A stretch of 64,000 nt of DNA from Hsuehochloa calcarea (Eukaryota > Streptophyta > Magnoliopsida > Poales > Poaceae): the NCBI GenBank assembly GCA_036346395.1, contig CM070603.1, forward strand, positions 53,922,868-53,986,867, written 5' to 3'. Under the pieces are notes generated by a model. The model was not told where the DNA came from. It saw only the letters and a list, made by a program, of their open reading frames with translations, and did no database searches. Positions 10,603 through 20,500 of this stretch are shown one piece after another (position 1 is the stretch's first letter; each line of letters starts with the position of its first letter). The position numbers and the translations under genes are program-made.

Positions 10603-11449
10603 AAAGAACATGCTTTCTGGCCTTCGAACTGTGAAGGCTCCTGACGAGGATTAAAATTTCTAAACATTACTTTATTTAATTAAAGATTATATGTCCTTTG
10701 TGGTCGTAACCCCTAAGACTAACGCCCCTTATGGTCGTAAGGATTCCAGAGTTTACATCATGGGTACCCTGGTCAGATGAGGTCCCATGCCCAATCTCCG
10801 ACCAGACGACTGCTCGTAAAAGCAATGAACTGGTATATATATATGATTCTAATTATATTCCTCCCGTGTGATGAATAGAGCATATGTATTATTTACTCTA
10901 AGCCACGTGACGTTTACAGCCCTAAGATACTGACAGTAACCACCATATGGTTATTGTCTCTTTCTAATATCAATCATTGAACGGTTGATACTTCAACAAA
11001 TGACGTCTTCTTCCGACTAGTCGCAACACTTCCAACACGCGTCTCTTCAACGAGTAACTGCCACCGCTTCATCAACTACTTTAAGGAGAAAGCAATCGAG
11101 ATCTCAGGGAGTCCAATTCGGAAGATTAATATACAATTGGATCTTCATCTAAAGCAATAACATAACAAATAGTACACAAAGTGTAATTAGAGCTAGTCCA
11201 CTGCCTTATCAAGGGCACCCCTGGTGAAGATCCAATTCGTTATAATAAATAGCAGTCACATTTTCTTCTAAGAACTCTTTGCTATTTTCTTTTATTTATT
11301 TTATAAGATTGGTGACTCGATCGTCGACAGCTCCTGGATGTTGTTGTTGATTATAGAGAATGTAAAGTGTCATTATCAATTTGGTAGGGGGCTAAGGTGC
11401 AATGGATACATGGGGAAAATACATGATTGCACACACTCTACGTCTATGA
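10603..11449. other. Unassigned repeat-like DNA
   Basis: No protein-coding signature. GTGGTCGTAACCCCTAAG and CTTATGGTCGTAAGG near 10700 and the string TAAGATTGGTGACTCGATCG near 11305 look like pieces of an LTR and its downstream leader, but no paired LTR or confident primer-binding site could be fixed. Confidence 0.3.
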
Positions 11450-11514
11450 CCCTGTTTTGGGAGCTTAAAGCCAGTTTCAGCTTCGGAAAAAGCCGGAAGC
11501 CTCCCAAACAGGCC
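11450..11514. repeat. Very short foldback element
   Basis: A 65-bp near-palindrome: CCTGTTTTGGGAGCTT on the left and AAGCCTCCCAAACAGG on the right, separated by a short purine-rich loop. Its ends resemble the terminal sequence of the 8634 and 9660 MITEs. It lies directly beside the end of the Sirevirus-like LTR. Confidence 0.5.
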
Positions 11515-11519
11515 AACTC

Positions 11520-13746
11520 TAAGATCGAGGTGGCCGATTAGGGGGTGAATAGGCGATTTTAAAAATTCTTTTGCGCTAAAACCAATATACAATGCGTAAG
11601 CTAATAACAAATTAGTTTTGCACAATTTAAACCTAAATCAACTAGACTTCCCTAAGTGTACCAACAATATGATTACAAAACAATATGAGCAATCATACAA
11701 TGATATATTAGCAATTAAAGCAAGAATGTAAATTGTTCAAAGTAAAGCACAAGCAAAAACAAGATGGACATAATTATGTTTTACTGTGGTGTTCGAAGAC
11801 TTGCCGGTCTCCCCTAATCCACGTTGAGGTAAGCCCAAACGAATTGGATCAGTTCCACGAATTAAGCCAACACCTCCGAGGTAAGTCCAACCACTTGAAC
11901 CGGTTCCAACACGAACCAACACCTCGCTCCACTAAGGTTGCTCTTCCTCCACTCCGGATAAAACGAGCACCAAACCACTCACAACACGCCGTGTCTTCTC
12001 GCAAGCTTCTTGAGAAGATCACCGTGCACGACTCCTCCACGCCGTCTAGGTGTTGGCAAACACCAAAAGAAACAAATCTCAACTTTCACTTGAACTAATA
12101 AAGTGTCAACACTCAAGTGGATACACAATCCACTACCTAAGGCAACACATGCACTTAGGGTTTGCTCTCCAAGCTCACTAAGTGCAACACATGCACATAA
12201 GAGGATGAGAGGCATACTCTTAGCTCAAAGAATGAGTATGAAACTCAACAACAACTTCAGCAACTATTCCCAACCGGCCAAGGTGGATATATATAGCCCA
12301 CACATAAAAACTAGCCGTTGAGAAAGAATCTGCTGAAAAATCAGTATATGCGGAACTACCGACGTTATACGACCGGAACTTCCGCACCTCAGCGACAAGC
12401 GCAGCAACTGCTATATCAGACGAGAAACTAGCTGTTGAAAAATCAGCGCGGAACTACCGCCAACTAATTTGCGGTACTTCCATTATTGGAAGTTCTGTTT
12501 CTAATGGGTGGTACTTCCACTTCCACTCAGGTCTAACACATGGCACCCTCTGGAAAAAACGCGTCACGCCAAAAACAGAACTTCGCGGTGCGGTAGTTCC
12601 GCTCCCAACATGGCGGTACTACCGCGCTTCTAGAAAATCGGCTAAGTCCCAAAAAGACTGCTCTCGGAAAAAAATATACCGCCGGATTTCGGACCATCCG
12701 GGCTGCGGTAGTTCCGCTCTCAACATGCCGGTACTACTGCACAACGGTAGTTCTGCAGTTATAACGCCGAACTACCGATCATCCTGACAGAAACAACAAT
12801 GGCTTCACAAACAATCTCAATTGCAAAGCACATTTGTCAATTGATGAGCCATGCCAACAAGGATCTCGGGCAAGATTCCTAACAGGTTGCAAAACACATT
12901 TGCCAACTTTTAGATTAATACCACAAGGAATAAGATATATGGACTTACACTATTTACAAATTTAAGTCAAATTCTACAAGAAATCAAACATGAGCATCAA
13001 CTATTTGCAAAACACATTCACAAATAACAGCATCATGCTACAAAGCTAAGGTGCATGGACTTCAATCATTTGCAAACTATAGTCCCATACTACAAAGATT
13101 AAATGCATGAGCATCATTCATTTGTAAAATACATTCGCAAATAATAGCTCCATGCATAGATGGGCTAGAGCAAACATAATGAGCTATCAACACATGACTA
13201 ACTCATGCTACTAGTCAAGACCCCTCTTAATAGTACGGCAATCCTATACTAGCAATCCGGTCTACCAACCAAACTCTAAGACCGGTAAAAGATTAGGAAC
13301 ACATCATTAACCCTAGCTAGTCATACATTTGCCTTGCATCTTCTTGAAGCTTGATGACGCACATCAACACTTTAAATCCGGGTCCTTGACTTGATAATCA
13401 CCAACACATGATGATCTCCTTTTTCTTCAAGTTCTTCTCTTGAATATGCATCATCTCACGATGCATTCTTCACTTGACCTCCATCAACACATGATGGATC
13501 TTCTCTTGACTTGATGTGCATAAACATATGATGAATCCTTTTCTTCAAGTCTTGATATGCATCAACACATGACACATTCTTTACTTGAATCTTGACTTGA
13601 TGATCAACTCATGATCATCCCAAGTCTTCATCACCCTAGAACATAACCTATACATCCAACTCATGGAAAATATTAGTTCCACAATATGATTATCATTAAT
13701 TACCATATCATACCATTAACTCATAATGGTTGGACAAGATCCTTCA
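11520..13746 (-). mobile_element. Sirevirus-like Ty1/copia LTR remnant
   Basis: Read on the minus strand, the block starts TGAAGGATCTTGTCCAACC just after a purine tract (CAAAGAGGGAAAGAT). It ends with CGCCTATTCACCCCCTAATC, the typical 3' end of cereal Sirevirus-type LTRs. The middle (12340-12780) holds many copies of GCGGTACTACCGC-like palindromic strings. No gag or pol is present on either side, so this is a solo or truncated LTR. Short open frames in it are not conserved proteins. Confidence 0.5.
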
Positions 13747-14400
13747 ATCTTTCCCTCTTTGGTAATTGATGATAACCATTTCAATCACACATAAATTGAA
13801 TTGATAAATAATGGTAACACGATATGAGTATATATAAACTACACAAGTCATATATATACTCACACCATGAGTATGCAAGAACTACACAAGTTTTACATAC
13901 TCAAAACATGAATATATAAAAACTACACAACTTTTATATATTTGAAACATAAGTATATACGAACTACACAAGTTCTATATACTCAAAACATAAGTATACA
14001 AAGACTACACAAGTTTTGTATACTCATACGGATATGTTTCAAAGTAAGGATCCCAAATATATGTGGAACACGAAATATGGATCAATACAAATGAAACCAC
14101 AAAATATAGCATGAGCTCCCCCTAAATGTGTGCATACACATATGTGTAAAGAAAACTTATGCACATATTCAAGATATACTTATGGTGGAGTTCAACCTAT
14201 ATTTTGGATCCGAGGAATGCAACAATATAAAAGAGTGTAAGATGAATGCATACCTCGTTGAATTTCACATTTATATCCAAATGATACTACACATTAGATA
14301 TAGCAGTAGAAATGTTAGTCTCACAATTAGATTTGTCATTAATCACCAAAACACTCCATTAACTCATAATGGCGGGTCTAGATCCTTCACCAACTTCGTA
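13747..14400 (-). mobile_element. Sirevirus-like 3' internal region with a duplicated LTR start
   Basis: On the minus strand this carries AGGGGGAGCTC (14107-14117), a polypurine signature of Sirevirus 3' regions, and a 41-bp tandem array (13838-14035). The segment 14330-14388 repeats the start of the adjoining LTR (GAAGGATCTAG..., CCATTATGAGTTAATGG). A second, truncated LTR start therefore lies upstream of the first. No protein was recognised. Confidence 0.45.
13838..14035. repeat. Tandem repeat, about 41-bp period, five copies
   Basis: ACTACACAAG recurs at 13838, 13881, 13922, 13963 and 14004. Each copy is followed by a diverged TTnTATATACTCAAAACATAAG block. It lies within the Sirevirus-like remnant. 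Confidence 0.85.
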
Positions 14401-14569
14401 GCAGCTTATCATTTAAGTCATGACAAAAGTCCATGTGAAAGCTGTAGCTGGGTAGTACGTGCTTTTTTGTCTTATTACGGGAGGGGTATACCACTTTTGT
14501 CATTGGAAGTTGAAGGAAATTACCCACTAATTGCCACTAGTTAAAATACCCTCCCCAAATCGTTGTGTT

Positions 14570-15023
14570 TAGAGGTGTCCAAATGGGTCGGGCCGCCCCG
14601 AGGCACAGTACTGCCTGACCCAATCACAAAAAAGCTCGATACCTAAATGGGTCGTGCTGGCCCGCCCCGACTCATTGTGCTATGCTTGGGTCGCGACCTC
14701 AGCCCAATGGACCAACCCAACACGTATAATATCGTGCCTGGCATGGCCTGGCCCAGGAACAACATGGCACAGTGTGCGATGAGGAGGTGGTGGCGGCGAC
14801 CCTTTTTCTAAATGGCTAAACGGGTCAACTCCAGCCCATCGAGCTAATCGTGCCCGGGCCAGCACGACATGACCCGTGAGCTCGGCGAGTCGCGTATGGG
14901 TTGACATTTGAACCCACAGGCCAACACGACATAGCTTGTTTAGCTACATGAGCCAGTCGTGTCGTGCCTAAATGGACTATGAATAAAAGGGCCCATATCG
15001 TGCTACCCATTTAGCTAGGTCTG
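14570..15023. mobile_element. nDart-like non-autonomous hAT element
   Basis: A 454-bp element that starts TAGAGGTGTCCAAATGGGTC, almost the nDart/Dart terminus, and ends ACCCATTTAGCTAGGTCTG, an imperfect inverted copy. It is flanked by a perfect 8-bp duplication GTTGTGTT (14562-14569 and 15024-15031). The interior is GC-rich with repeated GGGCCAGCACGACATGACCCG-type motifs in both orientations. These are expected transposase binding sites of this hAT group. There is no transposase. The apparent frames at 14680-15010 are shadows of the repeats. Confidence 0.85.
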
Positions 15024-15031
15024 GTTGTGTT

Positions 15032-15990
15032 CCCTTCCCGATTCCAGCTGGAGCCCACACGTTCCTCTTCTCCCCTAAGGCAATTCGCCGCCGCCGCACG
15101 GACCTCGTCCACGCCGCCAACACCAGTCCTCTCCTCGCCCTCCCCGGTTCTAATCCTAGAGCCCCACCGTCGACGCCGGGAGGAGCGAGAGATCCAAAAT
15201 CCGTCATCGCTCAATGGCCGCCTAGTCCCCCTGTTGCCCATCGGTTACCCCCGCCATCGTCTCCTGGTCCTCTGTTGCCCGCCAGATTGAGGTGTTTCTT
15301 CCCAACTTCCTCCATTTCGATCTACTTAGTGAAAGTGTAGGCATGGAAGGTAGTTATGATTCCTAGGGATTTTGAAAGATGGGTCGCTAGTTGTTAGTAA
15401 TTTTTACATATGCTTATGCTGCTTGTTTGTTGGGCTAAAAGTAATGTGTCATTTAGGATAAGATTCATTACTTGCAACCTATTGGGCATATAGTACCAGA
15501 CAACATTCATTTTCTCTTGAATATACAGATAAAGTGGTTTAGGTAACAATAAATTTGTCAGAATTGATGGCGAATCAACTTGTATAATTTGAAATACCAT
15601 GCAACTTCTCATCTACAATTTTCAAGCATGTGTCCATGTGAAATTATTATGGTCGTGGGCCAAGCTAGCTAACATCCTCAAGGCATCAATAACAAGGATT
15701 AGTTTGAGTAGATTATGATAGTTTAAATAGTAATTGTATCTGAGTAGTAAATTGGAATAGTTTAAGTAGTAATTGTATCAGAGTCTGGTGGTAAGTTAGG
15801 ATAGTTTGAGTAGTAATTGTTTCAAAGCCTGATAGTAAATTAGGATAGCTAGTAATTTATGTTAGATGATGGCAGTGGGTTGGCTATGTTAATTTATGTT
15901 AGATGATGGCAACGACTTTGTTTTCTATTTTTTTTAAAAAAATAACAATAAATCATGACTTATGCACTAAGTGGACCAAGTTGTTAATAA
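15032..15990. other. Leader-like GC block and AT-rich repeats upstream of the Harbinger remnant
   Basis: 15040-15290 is GC-rich and CT-rich, like a leader, with one short open frame (15027-15290) that I do not recognise. 15690-15850 contains about four diverged copies of a unit around GATAGTTTGAGTAGTAATTG. AATTTATGTTAGATGATGGC occurs twice (about 15853 and 15891). Confidence 0.4.
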
Positions 15991-15993
15991 TCT

Positions 15994-16776
15994 TTTGCAG
16001 TATGAGAGTTTGTGGCCAACGAAGCCTTTGTGAGATATGTGTTGTTGAGGTTAAGGTTAGAAATAGGACAACTGGATATTTGAATCCGAAGGGATATAGG
16101 AACCTACATGAAAGTTTCTTTGCAAAGACTGAAAGACTTCATGACAAGAAGAAATTCAAAAAATATTGGGATGCTAGTAGCAATTGATACCAAGTTCTCA
16201 ATATGGAAAAAGTTGAAACATGCAGCTATCGGTATAGATTAGAATGTTGTGGAGGGAACAATTGATGCTGATGGTGATTGGTGGGTTGAAAAAATAAAGG
16301 TAGGATCTTCAGTTTTTTTATTATCTTTCTTACATCCCAGCATAACATTTTGCTTACGTAAATTGTCTAACTTGTTTTAGGGCAATTCGAAGTACGACCA
16401 ATTTAAGAAAGCACCACTTGAGATACTAGAACATCTTGAAGTCATGTTTCGGGATATTAATGTGACATCTGAATCTTCGGTTATCACTGGCAAACCAGCT
16501 TAAGTCACAAATGTGCATGATGGTTCAGATGATGATGACGACATGGTTGTTGTCAAGGGAGCAAGTAAGCCTACTGAGAAGGAACCAAAGGGCATTGCAA
16601 AGCGAAATGCTACTAGTGTTGGTCGCAGCCTAAAGAAGAACAAGAGGAATCCTATGGTTAGAGAAGTAAATCGACTAGTGAACCATATGACTAGTAGCAA
16701 TTCAGTGATACTCCATAAGTGTGATCAAATTGATGATGGGATTATAGAGTACATGCGGATGACTGTCTATTATTGA
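15994..16776 (+). pseudogene. PIF/Harbinger ORF1-like MYB/SANT protein remnant
   Basis: The first exon encodes RSLCEICVVEVKVRNRTTGYLNPKGYRNL..., then FFAKTERLHDKKKFKKYWD. This is the plant MYB/SANT-like DNA-binding domain found in Harbinger ORF1 proteins and L10-interacting MYB-type genes. A WKKLKHAAIGI and GTIDADGDWWVEKI block follows near 16206-16300. GTAGGATC/TTTTAG splice sites bound an intron of about 80 bp (16301-16380), and the second exon runs to the TGA at 16776 with an acidic/basic tail. Two in-frame stops (TAG in the GI-D-stop-NVV region near 16240, TAA after GKPA at 16501) and one frame slip near 16187 make it non-functional. No transposase ORF2 accompanies it. Confidence 0.7.
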
Positions 16777-16779
16777 TAG

Positions 16780-17233
16780 TATTCGACTTTTGGATATGAC
16801 GGTGGTTGTTGCACCTTTTGTGGCTAGTATTGCTTTGTATGAATAAGATGTGCATTTCACCTCCTAAATATGATGTTTTACGTTGCAAATTGTAGCTCAA
16901 TTGTTCACAACTTAGTAAAATTAAATCGTTTACTCAATATTTCTGTAAAAAAAAAATCATATCTACGCTAAATCAACGTCCAAATATATCTTCGAAACCT
17001 CGAAAATATTTCACCGTGTGTCCACGTCCGCGGCAGCCAGACCAGCAAACAGCTTCTCAAGGAAAGGAAAGGAAAAGTGACGTCCATGAGCCGCAACCGT
17101 TTTTTTTAGCCCGGAAAGCAAAAACAGCAGGGCCTCTGTATTCCCGGATTTGATACGCATCCAAGGTTCACAACTGTAGCCTACTTTGTGGGGGTTAAAA
17201 TAACTAGTAGATAGATTAGTTTATGCTAACCTG
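16780..17233. other. Upstream region of the ALE2-like kinase gene
   Basis: AT-rich spacer, then a moderately GC-rich stretch. No coding evidence. The core promoter of the kinase gene should lie here or just downstream, because 17230-17577 reads as an untranslated purine-rich leader with a GAGAGAG run near 17310-17345. Confidence 0.35.
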
Positions 17234-17577
17234 GTGTTAAAATGCACACGCCGCATCTGTATCTGTATCAGCAGCCTCCAACCGAAAAGAAAAGTGGCGC
17301 ACACACACAGAGAGAGAGAGGAGGCGAGAGGAGGGGAGGGGAAAAGGCAGCAGCAGCGGCGAGGGGAAGGCGCAGGCGCAAAAAGCAGCTGCGGTGGCCA
17401 CGACGAAAGGAGAGGAGGCCAAAAAGGGCAGAAAATTCACCGCGAGCTCGGCTCGGCTCCGTCCCCGAACCCTAACCCCCTCCTCGGCGCCGGCGTCCTC
17501 CCATGGGCCCCGCGCCGCCGGCGCCGTCCCTCCCCCCGCAGCAGCAGTAGATCGCCGGACTCGAGCCGCGCCCGGGG

Positions 17578-20500
17578 ATGGTGCGGCTCGGGCGCGCGAG
17601 CTGCTACTCCGGCCGAGGTCAGTCCCCCGATCTGAGTCCCCTACCCTACCCGTTGGAATCGGAACCTCTACGCTTGATGTCGTGTTTTCTGCTAGGTGGT
17701 GTGGTGTACTTATGGAATATTTGGGCTGTGTCGCGATTATTTTGAACACTTCGAGGTTTAGCTGCGGAGAAATGCTCGGTCCTTGTCTGTGTGGTGAGGT
17801 GATGGCGGGGTTTGGGCCGAGGGAGAGTGTGTGGGGCGGCTAATTCAGTGGTTGGTGTGGCGGTTGTTCTAGGATCTTAGTTGCCGCTCTCGTTTGGTAG
17901 CTCAGTTGGGAGCTCGACCGAAAATTTGGGCTTGGAGTCGTGGGAATGCTGGATTCAGGGCTCGGTTCGACTTGGTGAGTAGGTCTGGCGTTCTTCGGTG
18001 CCCTCGCCTTACTGGGTAACTGCAGTCTTATCTAGGAATGCAAAGCTTATATTATCTGATGCCATGAATCTGTGCCTTGGATGGTTCTTGGTTCTCTTGG
18101 ATGGAAATCTGCCAATTTAAGGCTACAAAGAGGTTTTCTACTCAGAAACTCGCTACATTTTCGGGCCCTTTCGTGTCAAATGGCACTGCTTCAGTAGATA
18201 GATCTGTTGCTAGAGAGAAGAAAGATTTATTGGTTTAAGGAATGCTTTTGGAGGAAATCGAGATGATAGGTAGTTGAGTGTCCTTAGTTCATGTTTCATT
18301 GTTTTGAGATATACAATAGTGCGTTTGGTCTGTACTTGTTGTAGCCTTTTTTTTACAGGGAGTTGTAGCCTTATTTTGCACTGAACTTTCTGACCTTGGT
18401 TTACAGATTCATGTCAATGGATCCTCCTTTACTGTAAAGGCTCATCCCTGAACTTTTGTTGCTCGAATGAAGACAATCCCTGCATTGCTGTGTTTGATTC
18501 ATACATATCCTATTTATGCAGAGAAAATAACATGTTTTGCCTCTCCCCCTACCTTTGTTGGGAGAGGGTCTTGGTAGTTTTAGTTTGTGTTTCATGGCTC
18601 TATCTTTATTGTGTGGAAGAAAGCGCTTTCTTTTGATGGAAATGGCTTGTCTTTTTAGAACTAATTACCGCCAGTCCAAACATATTTAAGCCACCATGTT
18701 AACCATATTAATTAGACAATGCCTGCTTATGGAGTAACAAACATCAATATAGGTCGCGAGGAACATATACCATCACCATTTCTGGTAGCTTTAGCAAAAA
18801 AAAGATGATGACTTAAAAGAGAGTAGTAATACTAATATCAGATTCTAAGTCTGATTATTTCTCATAAAATAATGGTAGGTTCATCGAGATGGAAAGGTTT
18901 ACATGGCCTGCACATCTATCTTTAAGTACACATGGACTTTCTGAATCTTCTTCTCCATTAACATATGCTATATCTGCCTACATTTGCATCTTTTGAGGAC
19001 GTGTGGATCATGCGCTGTTCACATTATTTTTTTAGATTTTTCTGAGTGCATATCCATTAGTTGCACTTGTTCCTGGTCAATACACAACACAACATATCCT
19101 TGTCTTAAAGAGGATGCTGACTGGTTGATTGCTGTTTCTTGGCAGGACTTTTGGAAGATGCTCCAAGGAAACTTTTGTTCAATTTCTTGGTTGTTGTGTT
19201 GACTCTGGAATTTATCGCTGGGATCAATTTGATTGCCCAAACATCAGCTCTAAAAATGGTTGCTCCTGCTATGTCTCCGTCACAAGGTTGGAAACCAGTT
19301 CGGTCCATGGTATCCCAAGCCAAAGTTGACACAAGTATGTCAATGCGTCAGCAAAGACAACAGAAGCTGTATTCATCATCTGTGCACCCTCCTATCTCAG
19401 CGCCGAGCTATAGCTCCATTTCTGCCACTTCTGACATCTCCTTTATTCCTCAGACCTGTCAGATCCTTTGGTGCAGCATAACAGACGCTCAGCAGCAGAT
19501 GTTCCTGCTCATGTAGATGCTGCCCCTCCCGATGCAGCTTCGAATACTAGTGCAGCTCCTTCCGGATTAGTGCAACCCCCAGTATCTCCTCACAATGGTA
19601 AGTTTGATAGCTAGAGCCTTGGAATAATTTAATTCCAAATGATTTAATGAATTAAATTATTCCAAGCATGACTTTAAATCACATAAATCCATTGCGTAAA
19701 GGGGTAGGCATCTGGTTATTCAAGAACATATGTAAAGTGATGCTTGTGCAACTAACTCTTATTTGGCTCCCTCCTTATCTGGGGCAATAGCTTTTCATGA
19801 CTGATCGAAAGCACCAGTTGCTAGCTTCCCTACATAGCACGTAAACTATACAAGTTTGTTAGCTTGCTAATTCAAGCATTATATTTCAAACTTTCATTGT
19901 GTCAATTTGGAGTGGTGACTGGTGAGAAAAACTTTTTTGTGATTTTTCAGTTGCACAGAAACGGAACACTTAATTTGAGTAAATCATACAGTTTTTGTTT
20001 GCTGATCAACCAAGTGCTTTTAACATAAAGTTATTTCGTTTGCTCATTAAAAGTTAAAATCAGGAATGTTAATTCTATTATACATATCCACATTTGCTCA
20101 TTGGAATGTACATATACTATTCTAGGAAGCAGATACCTTATACCTTAGATCTGTGGCGCACCTTGAATACTTGGAGCATTCTGAAATGCTCAATAGCTGT
20201 GGCACTTCTAACTCTCTGAATGCTGGTGTCTGACCTGAAACTGGCTGGTTGCTCAGTGAAACTTGTTGCCTGTCTTGAAAGATTTTCATACCAGCTTGTG
20301 TGCCAGTTCACACTACAGGCTGGCAGCCAGCATAGGAACTTCGTATAGGGTCTAAGCCAAACCGTGGTCTTTATCTCATGGGTAGAAATTTGACACACTG
20401 CTTCTTAATTACTGCAAGCTATTGCTATTTCCTTAAACACCTGTCTTCTGCTTACATTCATAAATCTTCCATTTTGCTGCTCCTACTATTGAGAGATGAC

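Noticed and set aside
13838..14035. Regularly spaced repeats that could suggest a CRISPR-like array
   Set aside because: This is plant nuclear DNA. The copies are diverged and contiguous, without unique spacers, and lie inside a retrotransposon remnant.
14680..15010. Minus-strand frames rich in Arg, Gly and Pro
   Set aside because: They lie within the GC-rich subterminal repeats of the nDart-like hAT element.
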